From Nocardia jinanensis (GTDB lineage Bacteria > Actinomycetota > Actinomycetes > Mycobacteriales > Mycobacteriaceae): a stretch of DNA of 64,000 nt. The notes beneath the pieces were generated by a model. That model did not search any database and had not been told where the DNA came from. It saw only the letters and a program-made list of their open reading frames with translations. Position numbers and translations under genes: made by a program. Positions 1 through 8,823 of this stretch are shown here, one piece after another (within the stretch, counting starts at the first letter, position 1; every line of letters begins with the position of its first letter). The stretch is from positions 849,635-913,634 of the forward strand of contig NZ_BMMH01000002.1 in the NCBI RefSeq assembly GCF_014645735.1, in the 5' to 3' direction.

Positions 1-1189
1 TGGAGGCCATTTCCCGGCGGAAGTGGAGCGCCCTGGCCGGCGGTATCGTCCTCGCCGCCGTGGCCGCCATCCCGATCATGTCCATGCAACTCGCCCTGCC
101 CGACGATTCCAGCAAACCCGCCGGTAGCGATGGTCGCATCGCCTACGACCTGATCACCGACAACTTCGGGCCGGGCGCGAACGGCCCCCTCGTCGTGGTC
201 ATCGACACCGCGAACGCACCGATCCGGCCGGGGCCGTGCACACGGCCACCGATCATCTCCAGGCGCTGGCCGGGCGGGCCGGTTCGGATATCGCCGCGGT
301 CGTTCCGGCGGTCACCAGCCCGGCCCCGCAGGCCCAGCAGATCTTCGCGCAGCAACTCGAGACGGTCCGGTTCGCCACCGTCACCGTGATCCCCGGCTCC
401 GGCCCCTCGGATCAGGCCACCAAGGACCTGGTCGCCGAGATCCGCGCCACCGTCGCCGATCTGCCCGCCGAGACCGGCGCCCGCGCCCTGGTCACCGGCC
501 AGACCGCGGTGGGCGTCGATATCGCCGACAAATTGTCCGAGGTGTTCCCGATCTATCTCGCCGTGGTGGCGGGCCTGGCGATCTTCCTGCTGATCGCGGT
601 ATTCCGCTCTGTGTGGGTGCCGATCAAGGCGGCGCTCGGATTCCTGCTCTCGGTCGGTGTCTCCCTGGGCGCCACCGTCGCGGTCTTCCAATGGGGCTGG
701 CTGAACCAGCTCGTCGGCGTGGACACGACCGGCCCGGTGCTGTTCATCCTGCCGATCCTGTTGACCGGCATCCTGTTCGGTCTCGCGATGGATTACGAGG
801 TGTTCCTCGTCAGCCGGATGCGCGAGGCCTACGTCCACGGCACCCCTGCCCGCCGCGCCGTGATCGACGGGTTCACCCATAGTGCCCGCGTGGTGGTGGC
901 CGCCGCGATCATCATGATCGGCGTATTCGCCGGTTTCGCGCTCACCGACGACGTCATCCTGAAAACCATCGGCTTCGCCCTCGCGATCGGTGTACTGGCC
1001 GACGCCTTCCTGGTCCGCATGCTCATCGTCCCCGCGTTCATGCTGATCGTGGGCGAGCGGATCTGGTGGATGCCCAAATGGCTTGCGCCGCTGGTACCGA
1101 CCCTCGATATCGAAGGCGAAGCGCTCACCGCGCGGCTGGACCGCCCCGAAGACAACAGCGGCAAGGACCGGGTCTCGGCCGCGGGATGA
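1..1189 (+). pseudogene. MMPL-family transporter, C-terminal part, frameshifted
   Basis: Homologue of MmpL/RND-type membrane transporters, which export lipids or drugs using the proton gradient. The frame is open at the left window edge, so the N-terminus lies outside. A TM segment is followed by a periplasmic loop, and reading then moves to another frame near 219-235: one frame gives the residues up to IDTANAP and the next continues with DPAGAVHTATDHLQALAG. One missing base explains this. The second frame carries at least five TM segments and the conserved stretch FGLAMDYEVFLVSRMRE near 785-835, whose Asp-Tyr pair belongs to the proton relay of the family. The C-terminus after the last TM is short and ends normally at 1189. 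It is either a decayed gene or a single sequencing error in a functional one. Confidence 0.85.
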
Positions 1190-1192
1190 GAC

Positions 1193-1224
1193 GAGGGGTA
1201 GCGGGCTGCGGCCCGCTACCCCTC
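1193..1224 (+). terminator. Strong hairpin after the MMPL gene
   Basis: A perfect 13-bp inverted repeat (arms GAGGGGTAGCGGG and its complement) with a 6-base centre starts 3 bases after the MMPL stop codon; one more C-G pair inside leaves a TGCG tetraloop. There is no U-tract, which is usual for actinobacterial terminators. It sits between the MMPL gene (+) and a minus-strand MarR remnant, so it could serve both directions. Confidence 0.75.
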
Positions 1225-1267
1225 TCCGGGCAATGGAGTAGAGCTGCCGGGGAGGCCGACTCAATGC

Positions 1268-1640
1268 TCACACCAGGCGATACGCCCGGCTCCCCGCACC
1301 GCGCGCGAACGAGGTGTTCAAAGCCTCGACCGCCGCGACGAGCGGCGCGAGTTCCGGATCGGCGGCCGCCGGCCCCAGCGCGCCCGATAATGCCGCGTCG
1401 TGGGTGGGCCGGGCCTTCGACAGCAAGTCCATACCGGCGGGTGTGACATCGGTGTAGATCCCCCGGCGATCATCCGGACACAGATACCGCTCCAGCAAGC
1501 CGCGATCCTCCAACCGGGTGACGAGGCGGGTGGTGGCGCTCTGACTCAGCACGACCGCGTCCGCGACCTGATTCATCCGTAGATGCCCGCCCGGCCCGTC
1601 GTGCTGACGGCCCAGCACCACCAGCGTATCGCCGCCGCGG
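1268..1640 (-). pseudogene. MarR-family regulator, N-terminally truncated
   Basis: The reading frame encodes the winged-helix DNA-binding part of a MarR repressor: LVVLGRQHDGPGGHLRM, the recognition helix region VLSQSATTRLVTRLEDRGLL and the wing PDDRRGIYTDVTPAG, then the C-terminal helix. The first dimerisation helices, about 40 residues, are missing, because homology stops near 1625-1640 where a fragment of an MFS gene starts on the other strand. No start codon with a ribosome binding site is visible at the new 5' end. Originally it probably controlled the divergent exporter whose remains lie next to it. Unlikely to be functional. Confidence 0.75.
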
Positions 1641-1797
1641 TCACGGTGGTGCTGATCGGCGCGCTCGGTTTCGCGACCGTACCGCCACTACAGAAGTTCT
1701 CGATCACGCCGCCGGGGCGCCCACGCTGGCCTCGGCCGTCGATATCGGCGCCTTCAACCTGGGCAACGCGATCTCGGCCTGGCTCGTCGTAGCCTAG
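1625..1797 (+). pseudogene. MFS exporter (AraJ/Cml type), internal fragment
   Basis: The fragment encodes VLIGALGFATVPPLQ, then in a second frame VLDHAAGAPTLASAVDIGAF and LGNAISAWL, which is the late transmembrane region typical of AraJ/Cml-like MFS efflux permeases. A one-base shift lies near 1690 and a stop follows at 1795-1797, before the normal last TM helices. Everything upstream, roughly 330 residues, is absent and replaced by the truncated MarR gene on the opposite strand. Confidence 0.7.
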
Positions 1798-2077
1798 TCC
1801 GCCACGCCACAGCCCGCCGGAACGACAGAGCCCCGCTGCGCCGACCGGCTCCGCATCCGGGGACGGCGCTCCCGCCGGGAGCGCTCGACGGCGCGGACCT
1901 GGAGGCGGCCGGAGGCGCGACACACCACGACAGCCGGACGAACTGCTGCGTTCCAGCGCCGGATGTGACGGGTTTCCCGTCCGAAACAGGTATGCCCCAG
2001 GTTGTTCGACCGTGGCCCGAACGTCCCCGCGCCGAGCACGCTGGAGAAACCCGACGGCACCATACGCGGAGGTCCCC

Positions 2078-2533
2078 ATGTACCCCCTTGACCCAGACAG
2101 CACCGGCAACAGCGGTGAGGCGAGCGCTCAGCCTCTCGAAGCCATATTGATGATCAACAGATGCGCGCGTTGCGACAGACTGTTCGCACCGCTCACCATC
2201 GTCTGCTCGTCGTGCGCATCCGACAGCCTCGAGCAGGTGCCGTCCAGCGGCACCGGTTCGATCCGCTCCTGGCGGGTGGCCGATCGTGCCGTGATCGGTG
2301 GTCACGACGAGACGATGCCGTTGACCGTCGCCGTTGTCGAACTGGACGAAGGTCCGTGGGTCTACACCTCGATCGAGGGAACGGTCCCGTTGTTCGCGAG
2401 TGGCCCGGTGCGTGTGCACTTCCAGCCACAGCCCCGTGACGAGAGGTTTCCGGTTTTCGCGGTCACCGCCGATCCCGATAGCCCGGCCGGTGACATCCTC
2501 GGCCGCTCGAAGGACGAACATGCCCGCGCCTGA
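2078..2533 (+). CDS. DUF35-type zinc-ribbon OB-fold protein
   Basis: 151-residue protein of the family that pairs a rubredoxin-like zinc ribbon with an OB fold (DUF35), usually partnered with thiolases or acyl-CoA enzymes in lipid, steroid or polyketide metabolism. The four zinc ligands are visible as CARCDRLFAPLTIVCSSC near residues 27-44, and the OB fold follows (SGTGSIRSWRVADRAV, then VAVVELDEGPWVYT). The start at 2078 is chosen because GCGGAGG lies 5 bases upstream; another ATG at 2150 would delete nothing essential. It overlaps the next gene by 14 bases, so the two are probably co-translated. No thiolase is next to it, so its partner is unknown. Confidence 0.8.
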   Translation: MYPLDPDSTGNSGEASAQPLEAILMINRCARCDRLFAPLTIVCSSCASDSLEQVPSSGTGSIRSWRVADRAVIGGHDETMPLTVAVVELDEGPWVYTSIEGTVPLFASGPVRVHFQPQPRDERFPVFAVTADPDSPAGDILGRSKDEHARA

Positions 2534-2915
2534 ACAGACGAATGCCGATGCACCCGCCACCTCCTGGGTTCGTACCGCGTTGCAGCAGTGCGCTGTCCTG
2601 GAGACCGCGAGGTCGTTGGTCCCGGGGACGAAGGCGCTGATCGTCTTCGCGATCCGATGGGCCCCGTTCGGCGGCGCGTCCGCCGAGGAAGTGTTCTTGA
2701 ATTTCGGGGTCACCCGCAATCAGTTCCTGCGGATAACAGCTGAGGCGCTGAGTCCACGGAGGACCGACGACCCCAGGATGTATCAGTTGAAGAAACACCT
2801 CCTGATGACGCTGGCCCAGGCCTGGCGGAAGGACCCGGAGAACGTTCCGGCGGAATCGAGCCCTTCGGTCGTGCAGAGGGATGCTTCATCAGCGGCACTC
2901 TCGCCGTCCGGATGA
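2520..2915 (+). CDS. Hypothetical protein, weakly DUF3263-like
   Basis: 131-residue protein starting with ATG inside the end of the DUF35-type gene. The middle ([20 protein letters not shown], then [12 protein letters not shown]) resembles the short helical DUF3263 domain of actinobacteria, in which an aromatic-rich helix is followed by a helix-turn-helix-like segment. The C-terminal 35 residues look disordered. The overlap with the upstream gene argues for a joint function, but none can be named. The family assignment is tentative. Confidence 0.6.
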   Translation: MPAPEQTNADAPATSWVRTALQQCAVLETARSLVPGTKALIVFAIRWAPFGGASAEEVFLNFGVTRNQFLRITAEALSPRRTDDPRMYQLKKHLLMTLAQAWRKDPENVPAESSPSVVQRDASSAALSPSG

Positions 2916-2939
2916 ACCGGGTGAAGCGGGCACCGGCGT

Positions 2940-3480
2940 AGCTGGGCATCGACGATATCGGGGTGGGTGTAGAGGAATTCCTCGATCTCCCTCGGGTAGA
3001 TGTTCTCGCCGCCGCGGATCACCATATCCTTGATCCGTCCGGTGAGGGCGATGTAGCCGTCCCCGTCCATGACCCCGAGATCGCCGGTGTGCATCCAGCG
3101 GGCCTCGTCTACCGCCTCCGCGGTTTTCACCGGGTCTTCCCAGTAACCGAGCATGATCGAATATCCCCGCGTACACACCTCGCCGGGCTCGTACGGCCGG
3201 TTTCCGGATCGACGATCTTGATCTCCAGATGTGGGCCGACCCTTCCGACCGTCGCGGTGCGCGCGACGATGCTGTCGTCGGCTCTGGTCTGGATCGAGAC
3301 GGGGGACGTCTCGGTCATGCCGTAGCAGATGGTCACCCCGCTCATCCCCATCCGTTCGATGACCTGCTTCATCACTTCCACCGGACACGGCGACCCCGCC
3401 ATGATCCCGGTACGCAGCGTGGACAGCCGATACTCGCCGAATCCGGGTTCGGCGAGTTCGGCGATGAACATGCCACGAGT
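2940..3480 (-). pseudogene. Long-chain acyl-CoA synthetase (FadD) internal remnant
   Basis: About 180 residues from the middle of an ANL-superfamily acyl-CoA ligase survive in two frames. The first has [34 protein letters not shown] sequence and the motif [12 protein letters not shown]; after a shift near 3190 the second has [33 protein letters not shown] and the hinge [20 protein letters not shown]. The N-terminal ATP-binding half and the C-terminal catalytic Lys are missing. The sequence beyond either end shows no homology, so this is a decayed fragment. Confidence 0.8.
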
Positions 3481-3599
3481 ACCGGCCGGCGATCCGCCGA
3501 CCGGTACTCGCGGCAGAACAATTCGGCACGACCTCACCGAACGAACCCGAACGAGGGCTCACGCGGATCGGCGCGGCCACCGGAGGATCGAGCGCCCGG

Positions 3600-4520
3600 T
3601 CAGCCGATCGGCAGCGAGCTGAGGATCGGCAGGAAACCCCAGTCCATGATGCGTTCGGCGTCGCCTGCCGCTGCGGCCAAGTCGTCGGGTGAGCTGTTCA
3701 GGACCACGCCGATCAGCCGCTGTCCACCCCTGGAGGCCTCGAACAGCAGGCAGGTCCCGGCAGCGTCCGTGGATCCGGTCTTGATTCCCGTGGCGCCCGG
3801 ATACTCGCGCAGTAGCCCGTTGGTGGTTTCCCAGACGTGTGCCCGGTTCGCCGGGCCGGCCGGCTGGTGATAGATCTGCGACCCGGCGATCTCCCGGAAA
3901 ACCGGGTCGGCCATCGCGTGCCGGCCCAGCCGCACCAGTTCCGCGGGTGTGGAGTACGTGGAGAAATCGTCGGGGGCCGGGAGGCCGCTGGGGTCGCTGA
4001 AATGGGTGTTCGGCATCCCCAGTCGCCGCGCGGTGGCGTTCATCCGGGCGAGGAAACCGTCTTGGCCGGGGCCGTAGGCCTCAGCGAGGGCGTAGGCGGC
4101 ATCACAGCCCGAGGGAAGCATCATCGCGTACAGCAATTGACGCGCGGTGAGCACCTCACCGGGGGCCAGCCCGGCGGTACTTCCCCCGTAGGCCGCGGCA
4201 TAGTCGACAGCCCGCCGGGGCACCGTGATCGGGCGGTCGAGATCACCCGATTCGAGCACGACCACTGCTGTCATGACCTTGGTGATACTGGCGATCGGGA
4301 GGCGGGTATCCGGCTGCCGGGACCATACGAAGATCCCGGTATTGGCCTCCGCCAGCGCCGCTGCCGGCGCCCGCACTCCGTCCGGTTGGAGACTCAGCGG
4401 AAATGGGAGCTGAGCCTGCGAGACGCCCGGGAACGGGGCGGCCGCGGCGGTGGGAGCGAATATGACGAGTATTCCGGCGACAACCGCCAGCAGTACACGG
4501 ACATAGGATCGCATCGGCAT
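3600..4520 (-). CDS. dacB: D-alanyl-D-alanine carboxypeptidase (S11, DacB-like)
   Basis: 306-residue secreted penicillin-binding protein that trims the terminal D-Ala of peptidoglycan pentapeptides. A Sec signal (residues 1-28, ending TAAAA) is followed by the catalytic SITK motif at 78-81, the second motif as SGC (in [15 protein letters not shown]), and KTG in [16 protein letters not shown] in place of SxN is common in mycobacterial DacB-type enzymes. There is no C-terminal membrane anchor. The start at 4520 gives the best signal peptide; longer in-frame starts would add an unlikely Arg-rich leader. The gene stands alone between a remnant and a small gene. Confidence 0.88.
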   Translation of the reverse strand: MPMRSYVRVLLAVVAGILVIFAPTAAAAPFPGVSQAQLPFPLSLQPDGVRAPAAALAEANTGIFVWSRQPDTRLPIASITKVMTAVVVLESGDLDRPITVPRRAVDYAAAYGGSTAGLAPGEVLTARQLLYAMMLPSGCDAAYALAEAYGPGQDGFLARMNATARRLGMPNTHFSDPSGLPAPDDFSTYSTPAELVRLGRHAMADPVFREIAGSQIYHQPAGPANRAHVWETTNGLLREYPGATGIKTGSTDAAGTCLLFEASRGGQRLIGVVLNSSPDDLAAAAGDAERIMDWGFLPILSSLPIG

Positions 4521-4747
4521 ATTGTGTCGGCTGACCTGGTCGAACAGTGGGATTTCCGGCCCACCTGTCATCGCGCCGCGGTAGATCGTGACAGCCGCGT
4601 ACGATCGAGCGGTGTCGATAGGGACACCTTCGTGTGGTTCCGCGCTGCCCGGCCTCGTCACGCGAGGACGATCTCCACACCTGCGCCGGACGGGCCCGGG
4701 TACAGAGGAAAGGCCGCCACCAGTGAGTGGCAGCCCTTGTGGAGCCG

Positions 4748-5125
4748 TCAGGCGTCCTGTCTGATCTCCGCGAAGCTCGCCCACTGGACTTCGGCGATAT
4801 CGTTCGCCTCGTCGTTGAAGGTCGTATCGATCCACTCGATGATCTCGTCCTCCACTTTCCGCAGCACGGACTCCGGTACATCGACCGGGGAGAGCATCTC
4901 GAGGGAGAAATAGGTGCGATCGCCCGGAGCCTGTCCGGGGTGCTCCTCGGCCCAGTCCAGGTGCATCCGGTGATCGCCCCCGGCCTTGGGCGCCAGTTCT
5001 GTTCTCGCCTCGGCGAGCTCGGGAGATTTCGCCAGTTCGCCGACCGCGGCCGCACGGACGGATTCGGCTTGCGCGGGTGTGCAGTACAGCTGGACCACCA
5101 GATAGCTACTCACGCTACCGGCCAC
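4748..5125 (-). CDS. Hypothetical protein, 125 residues
   Basis: Soluble acidic protein with no signal or membrane segment. An N-terminal strand (SSYLVVQLYCTPAQAESV) is followed by helices, and the last third (FSLEMLSPVDVPESVLRKV, then WIDTTFNDEANDIAEVQW) looks like a small alpha/beta fold. Codon use fits the neighbours, so it is probably real. The GTG at 5125 is very close to a GAGAGG, and a GTG at 5113 is also possible. No function can be assigned. Confidence 0.65.
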   Translation of the reverse strand: MAGSVSSYLVVQLYCTPAQAESVRAAAVGELAKSPELAEARTELAPKAGGDHRMHLDWAEEHPGQAPGDRTYFSLEMLSPVDVPESVLRKVEDEIIEWIDTTFNDEANDIAEVQWASFAEIRQDA

Positions 5126-5321
5126 ATCCTCTCGGTTGATCGCATGGCGGGGCCGCTCGTAGCGACTCCGCGATATCTACCGCTCGTTCCAGAGAACTGG
5201 TGAACTCGCGGCCACGGCAGCATATCCCGGCGTCGGCCCGGCGTCGGCACGAGTGGCCATCACACGAACGCCTGCGCGCTGGCACTCCCGACTCGGCTTC
5301 GCACTGCCGCAGCGGATTCGG

Positions 5322-5359
5322 CGTGACCACCGCGGTGAACCGTGACCACCGCGGTGAAT
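5322..5359. repeat. Two tandem 19-bp units around a CACCGCGGTG palindrome
   Basis: The unit CGTGACCACCGCGGTGAAC (5322-5340) is followed directly by a copy that differs only in its last base (5341-5359). Each unit contains the perfect 10-bp palindrome CACCGCGGTG, so two identical sites lie 19 bp apart, close to two helical turns. This is the only structure seen in the 297-base stretch 5126-5422 between the small gene and rubA2, which otherwise holds no convincing gene. It could be a regulator site or a simple duplication. Confidence 0.6.
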
Positions 5360-5422
5360 CGGCCCGGCGGCGAGCCAGCCGGGCATGCGGGCGGCCCACC
5401 GGCGCGGTCGGCTCCTCGACGC

Positions 5423-5608
5423 TCAGGTACGGCTGATCTCGACCATAGAGAAATCCGCTTTCGCCGCACCGCAATCCGGGCACGACCAGTCGTCGGGAAT
5501 ATCGTCCCATCGGGTGCCGGGCGCGATACCGTCCTCCGGCCAGCCCCGCTCTTCGTCGTATTCGAAACCGCATTGCACGCACTGGAACAGCTTGTAATCG
5601 GTGGTCAT
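5423..5608 (-). CDS. rubA2: Rubredoxin, AlkG2 type
   Basis: 61-residue iron protein that carries electrons from rubredoxin reductase to the diiron alkane hydroxylase. The four Fe ligands are in [10 protein letters not shown] and [12 protein letters not shown]. The CxxCG form is that of AlkG2-type rubredoxins, the ones able to support AlkB. It is the last gene of alkB-rubA1-rubA2, separated from rubA1 by 4 bases. No rubredoxin reductase gene follows, so one must be encoded elsewhere. Confidence 0.93.
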   Translation of the reverse strand: MTTDYKLFQCVQCGFEYDEERGWPEDGIAPGTRWDDIPDDWSCPDCGAAKADFSMVEISRT

Positions 5609-5612
5609 ATCA

Positions 5613-5789
5613 CTATCCTTTCCTCGCCGTGATCGGTTCGAAGTCGAGTTTTTCGCGTACCCCGCAGTCGGGGCAGCACCAGTCGTCGGGAATCGCCGAC
5701 CACGCGGTACCGGCGGGAAAGCCTTCGCGTGGCGCGCCGATGGTTTCGTCGTAGCGGTAGTCGCAGACCGGGCAGAGGTAGGCGGCCAT
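5613..5789 (-). CDS. rubA1: Rubredoxin, AlkG1 type
   Basis: 58-residue rubredoxin with Fe ligands in [10 protein letters not shown] and [13 protein letters not shown]. Asp in place of Gly after the first CxxC is the mark of AlkG1-type rubredoxins, which in characterised systems cannot replace AlkG2 in electron transfer to AlkB. The start is fixed by its overlap with the alkB stop codon (TGATG). Order and spacing match the alkB-rubA1-rubA2 clusters of Rhodococcus and relatives. Confidence 0.92.
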   Translation of the reverse strand: MAAYLCPVCDYRYDETIGAPREGFPAGTAWSAIPDDWCCPDCGVREKLDFEPITARKG

Positions 5790-7012
5790 CAGCTCGCGAC
5801 CCCGTATCGGGCCAGCACACGTTCCCGCTTGCCGGGCTGGATGTTCACGCGGGTGATATCGCCGCGGTAGTGGGCCAGCACGCGATGATCCATCACCCGG
5901 CGCCACAGCGGCGGAAAGTAGGCCAGGGTGATCATGGAGGCGTAGCCGCCGGGTAGTTCGGGTGCGCCGTCCATACTGCGCAGGGTCTGGTAGCGCCGGG
6001 TCGGATTGGCGTGATGATCACTGTGTCGCTGCAGGTGGTACAGGAAGATATTGGTGACGATATGGTCGGAATTCCAGCTGTGCTCCGGAGTGCAGCGTTC
6101 GTACCGGCCCGATTCCGTGCGCCGCCGCAGCAGGCCGTAGTGCTCGAGGTAGTTCACCGTTTCCAGCAGCGAGAATCCGTACACCGCCTGGATCAGCAGG
6201 AACGGCAGTACACCCGGGCCGAACACCACTGCCAGCGCACTCCACAGCACCACGGTCATGGCCCAGGCGTTGAGCACATCGTTGCGCGGAGTCCACGGAC
6301 CGGAGTTCATCCGCCCCAGCCGTGTTCGTTCGAGCGTCCAGGCCGAACGGAGGCTCCCGAAAACGCTGCGCGGCAGAAAACTCCAGAAGGACTCCGCGAA
6401 CCGGGCGCTGGCCGGATCCTCCGGCGTGGCGACCCGCACGTGATGGCCGCGATTGTGCTCGATGTAGAAGTGCCCGTAACCGGTCTGGGCCAGTGTGATC
6501 TTCGACAGCCACCGCTCGAGTTCGTCCTTCTTGTGGCCGAGTTCGTGGGCGGTGTTGATTCCGACACCGCCCATGACGCCGATACTCAGCGCGACCCCGA
6601 TCTTCGACCACAAGCCGAGCCCCCCGTCGATCCCCAGCCAGGACAGATCGGTCGCGGTCCACAGATAGGCGGCAAACCCCAGACTGACCAGCTGGAACGG
6701 AATGAAGGCGTACACGCAGTAGCGGTAGTACCGGTCGTGTTCGAGCTGCCGCATCACCTCCTCCGGCGGGTTCTGCCCGTCCGGGCCGAAGAATCGGTCC
6801 AGGAGCGGAAGCAGCACATAGACCAGTAGCGGGCCGATCCACCACCACACCGGCGCCAGCTGATGCCAGCCGAGCCGGTGGCAGATCCACACCAGTGCCG
6901 CGGCCAGACCGAGCGCGGTCGGCGCCACCAGCCCGAACAACCACAGGTATCGCTTGCGGTCACGCCACTGCGGCGTCACCGCATCGCGCGAACCCATTTC
7001 GGACGTCGTCAT
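5789..7012 (-). CDS. alkB: Alkane 1-monooxygenase AlkB
   Basis: 407-residue integral membrane diiron enzyme that oxidises the terminal methyl of n-alkanes to alcohols. The histidine boxes are complete: HELGH (156-160), EHNRGHH (185-191), NYLEHYG (287-293) and LQRHSDHH (327-334), between about six TM segments. The start at 7012 follows GAGGAGGG. It heads an operon with two rubredoxins. Its promoter region faces a divergent TetR gene, and an 8+8-bp palindrome at 7114-7140 lies between them, so induction by relief of TetR repression is likely. Confidence 0.96.
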   Translation of the reverse strand: MTTSEMGSRDAVTPQWRDRKRYLWLFGLVAPTALGLAAALVWICHRLGWHQLAPVWWWIGPLLVYVLLPLLDRFFGPDGQNPPEEVMRQLEHDRYYRYCVYAFIPFQLVSLGFAAYLWTATDLSWLGIDGGLGLWSKIGVALSIGVMGGVGINTAHELGHKKDELERWLSKITLAQTGYGHFYIEHNRGHHVRVATPEDPASARFAESFWSFLPRSVFGSLRSAWTLERTRLGRMNSGPWTPRNDVLNAWAMTVVLWSALAVVFGPGVLPFLLIQAVYGFSLLETVNYLEHYGLLRRRTESGRYERCTPEHSWNSDHIVTNIFLYHLQRHSDHHANPTRRYQTLRSMDGAPELPGGYASMITLAYFPPLWRRVMDHRVLAHYRGDITRVNIQPGKRERVLARYGVAS

Positions 7013-7113
7013 CGTCGCCCTCCTCGTCTTTCCCACCGCGACGGCCGGTACGGGCGATCGCGTCAGCCGGTACCCCGGTCCACACCCCGAACGCGGCCGT
7101 TTACACTTTTCCA

Positions 7114-7140
7114 ATATGTGTATTCATTACAGACACATAT
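7114..7140. promoter_or_regulatory. Palindromic operator between alkB and its TetR gene
   Basis: Perfect inverted repeat ATATGTGT (7114-7121) / ACACATAT (7133-7140) with an 11-base spacer, in an AT-rich island of a GC-rich genome. It is 13 bases upstream of the TetR start and about 100 bases upstream of alkB. Size and position fit a TetR operator controlling both genes. Confidence 0.7.
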
Positions 7141-7153
7141 GCGGAGATTGTCA

Positions 7154-7798
7154 ATGATGGAGCATGTGAGCACCTGCTGTATGGTGGTTGTCGTGGCTGA
7201 AGCGCCGAACTTCCAGAACGAGATGCGCCGCCTCCTGCGCGAGCGCGTGATCGACACCGCACGCCGACTGGTCTGCACCGAGGGCTGGGGCGCGGTCAAT
7301 ATGTCGCGGGTGGCCAAGGAAGTCGGGGTGAGCCGTCCCGTGCTCTACAAGGAGATCGGCACCAAACAGGATCTGGCCGGGGTCGTCATCGCGAGCGAAC
7401 TAGAGACCTTCCTCGTGGGCGTCACCGAAACCGTCACCGCCGAGCCCGGCGACCTGCTCGCCGGTATCACCGCCGCCGCCGAGTTCACCCTGCGCACTGC
7501 GGCCGACAACACTCTTCTCAAAGCCGTCCTGGCGGGCCGCTCCGGCGCCGACACCACACTGCTGCCCACCTTGATGACCGAACCCGAACCTGTCCTGGGC
7601 CGGGCCACGGCCGCGTTCACCGCCATTCTGCGCACCCGGTACGGTCTCGAATCGTTCAGCGCGCCCGAACTCGACACCCGGGTCGAAGCAGTGGTCCGAC
7701 TCGTACTGAGCCATCTGTTCCAGCCCGCCGGGAGCATCGACCGCGCCGTCGCCCAGATAGCTCTCGTCGCCGCGCCCTTGTTCGTCCGCGAGCAGTAG
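7154..7798 (+). CDS. TetR-family regulator, likely of alkB
   Basis: About 214 residues. The N-terminal HTH is clear (RVIDTARRLVCTEGWGAVNM, then SRVAKEVGVSRPVLYKEIGT), followed by an all-helical ligand-binding domain. Candidate starts are 7154, 7157 and 7181; GCGGAG 7 bases before 7154 favours that one. It is transcribed away from alkB over a shared 140-base region with a palindrome, the arrangement of AlkU-like regulators, although AlkU usually lies downstream in the same operon. The ligand, perhaps an alkane or fatty acid, is not known. Confidence 0.85.
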   Translation: MMEHVSTCCMVVVVAEAPNFQNEMRRLLRERVIDTARRLVCTEGWGAVNMSRVAKEVGVSRPVLYKEIGTKQDLAGVVIASELETFLVGVTETVTAEPGDLLAGITAAAEFTLRTAADNTLLKAVLAGRSGADTTLLPTLMTEPEPVLGRATAAFTAILRTRYGLESFSAPELDTRVEAVVRLVLSHLFQPAGSIDRAVAQIALVAAPLFVREQ

Positions 7799-7945
7799 CG
7801 CGGGCCGGTTCGACCGGCAGCACCCGCGACGTGGAGGTGATCACCCCCGAGAACGCACGGATCGTTTTCACCGCGGCGAAGCCCTTCGATCCGGACAGTC
7901 AGGAGACGCGGAACCTCGAAGCCATCGGGATCACCCCACCGGACG

Positions 7946-8737
7946 CTACACCGTCTTGATCACGCCGCCGTCGGCCAGATAGTCGGCGCCGGTCAGATTT
8001 CCGGATCGCGCGGAGGCCAGGAAGGTGACCAGCGCCGCGGTTTCGCCCGGTTCGGTGAGCCGCCCGGTGGTGATTCCCATCCGGGTGGGGACCTGGTCGA
8101 GGAATTCGGCGAGGGTCGTACCGTGCTGGGCGGCAACATCGGCGGCGTAGCCGTCGGAGGCAGACCAGTTGCGCGTGCGGGTGGGTCCGGGCGAGACGGT
8201 GAGAGCACGCAGACCCTGTGCCCCGAACTCTTCGGCAAGCGCTTTGGTGAGATTGTTCAGCGCGGCTTTCGCGGTGCCGTAGTCGACGGGGTGATATGCG
8301 GCGCGAGCGCCGATCGAGGAGATATTGATGATCACGCCGCGCTGCCGGAGCAGGCTGGGCAGGGCGTGCCGGGTGACCCGGACGGTGCCGAACAGGTTGA
8401 GTTCGAAGGTGCGCTGCCAGGCATCGTCGGCGATATCGAGGAAACCGGCGGCATCGGCGCTGCCGGCGACGACGCCGCCGACATTGTTGACCAGGATGTC
8501 TATCTCGCCGAGTTGCTCGCGGGCCCGTTCGATCAGGACGGCGGCTCCGGCCGGAGTGGCCAGATCGGCGGTCACCGCGGTGGACAGGCCGTCGAGCGCA
8601 CGGAGTTCCCGGGTGACGGTGCGCGCACCGGCGACGACCCGCACGCCTTCGGCGGTGAGAGCCCGGACGATTTCCAGGCCGATTCCTTTGCTCGCTCCGG
8701 TGACGACCGCCGTCTTGCCGGTGAGTTGCAGATCCAT
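7946..8737 (-). CDS. Short-chain dehydrogenase/reductase
   Basis: 263-residue classical SDR: the Rossmann motif TGASKGIG (13-20), NNVGG near 84-88, Ser at 140-141 and the catalytic YGTAK (Tyr153, Lys157). The C-terminus has the usual LTGADYLADGG. It reduces or oxidises an alcohol or carbonyl with NAD(P)(H); the substrate is unknown. A 12-base site containing TGTA-N2-TACA precedes it, and the same site occurs before the neighbouring TetR gene, so that regulator probably represses it. The 147 bases between the preceding TetR gene and this stop contain a short coding-like stretch (VEVITPENARIVFTA) with no recognisable family. Confidence 0.9.
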   Translation of the reverse strand: MDLQLTGKTAVVTGASKGIGLEIVRALTAEGVRVVAGARTVTRELRALDGLSTAVTADLATPAGAAVLIERAREQLGEIDILVNNVGGVVAGSADAAGFLDIADDAWQRTFELNLFGTVRVTRHALPSLLRQRGVIINISSIGARAAYHPVDYGTAKAALNNLTKALAEEFGAQGLRALTVSPGPTRTRNWSASDGYAADVAAQHGTTLAEFLDQVPTRMGITTGRLTEPGETAALVTFLASARSGNLTGADYLADGGVIKTV

Positions 8738-8756
8738 AAGGCACTCTTTTCTTGAA

Positions 8757-8768
8757 CTGTAGTTACAA
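8757..8768. promoter_or_regulatory. TetR operator candidate before the SDR gene
   Basis: CTGTAGTTACAA, with palindromic arms TGTA/TACA, 20 bases upstream of the SDR start. It differs only in the two central bases from the site at 9419-9430 before the TetR gene. Confidence 0.6.
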
Positions 8769-8823
8769 AATAAACGCAGGGCATACTCTCGCCCATCGGC
8801 GGCTCGTAGCCTCCGGACGTGGG

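Noticed and set aside
143..1264. A 373-residue minus-strand frame across the MMPL gene
   Set aside because: His/Asp/Arg-rich antisense product. The plus strand has clear MMPL motifs in spite of its frameshift.
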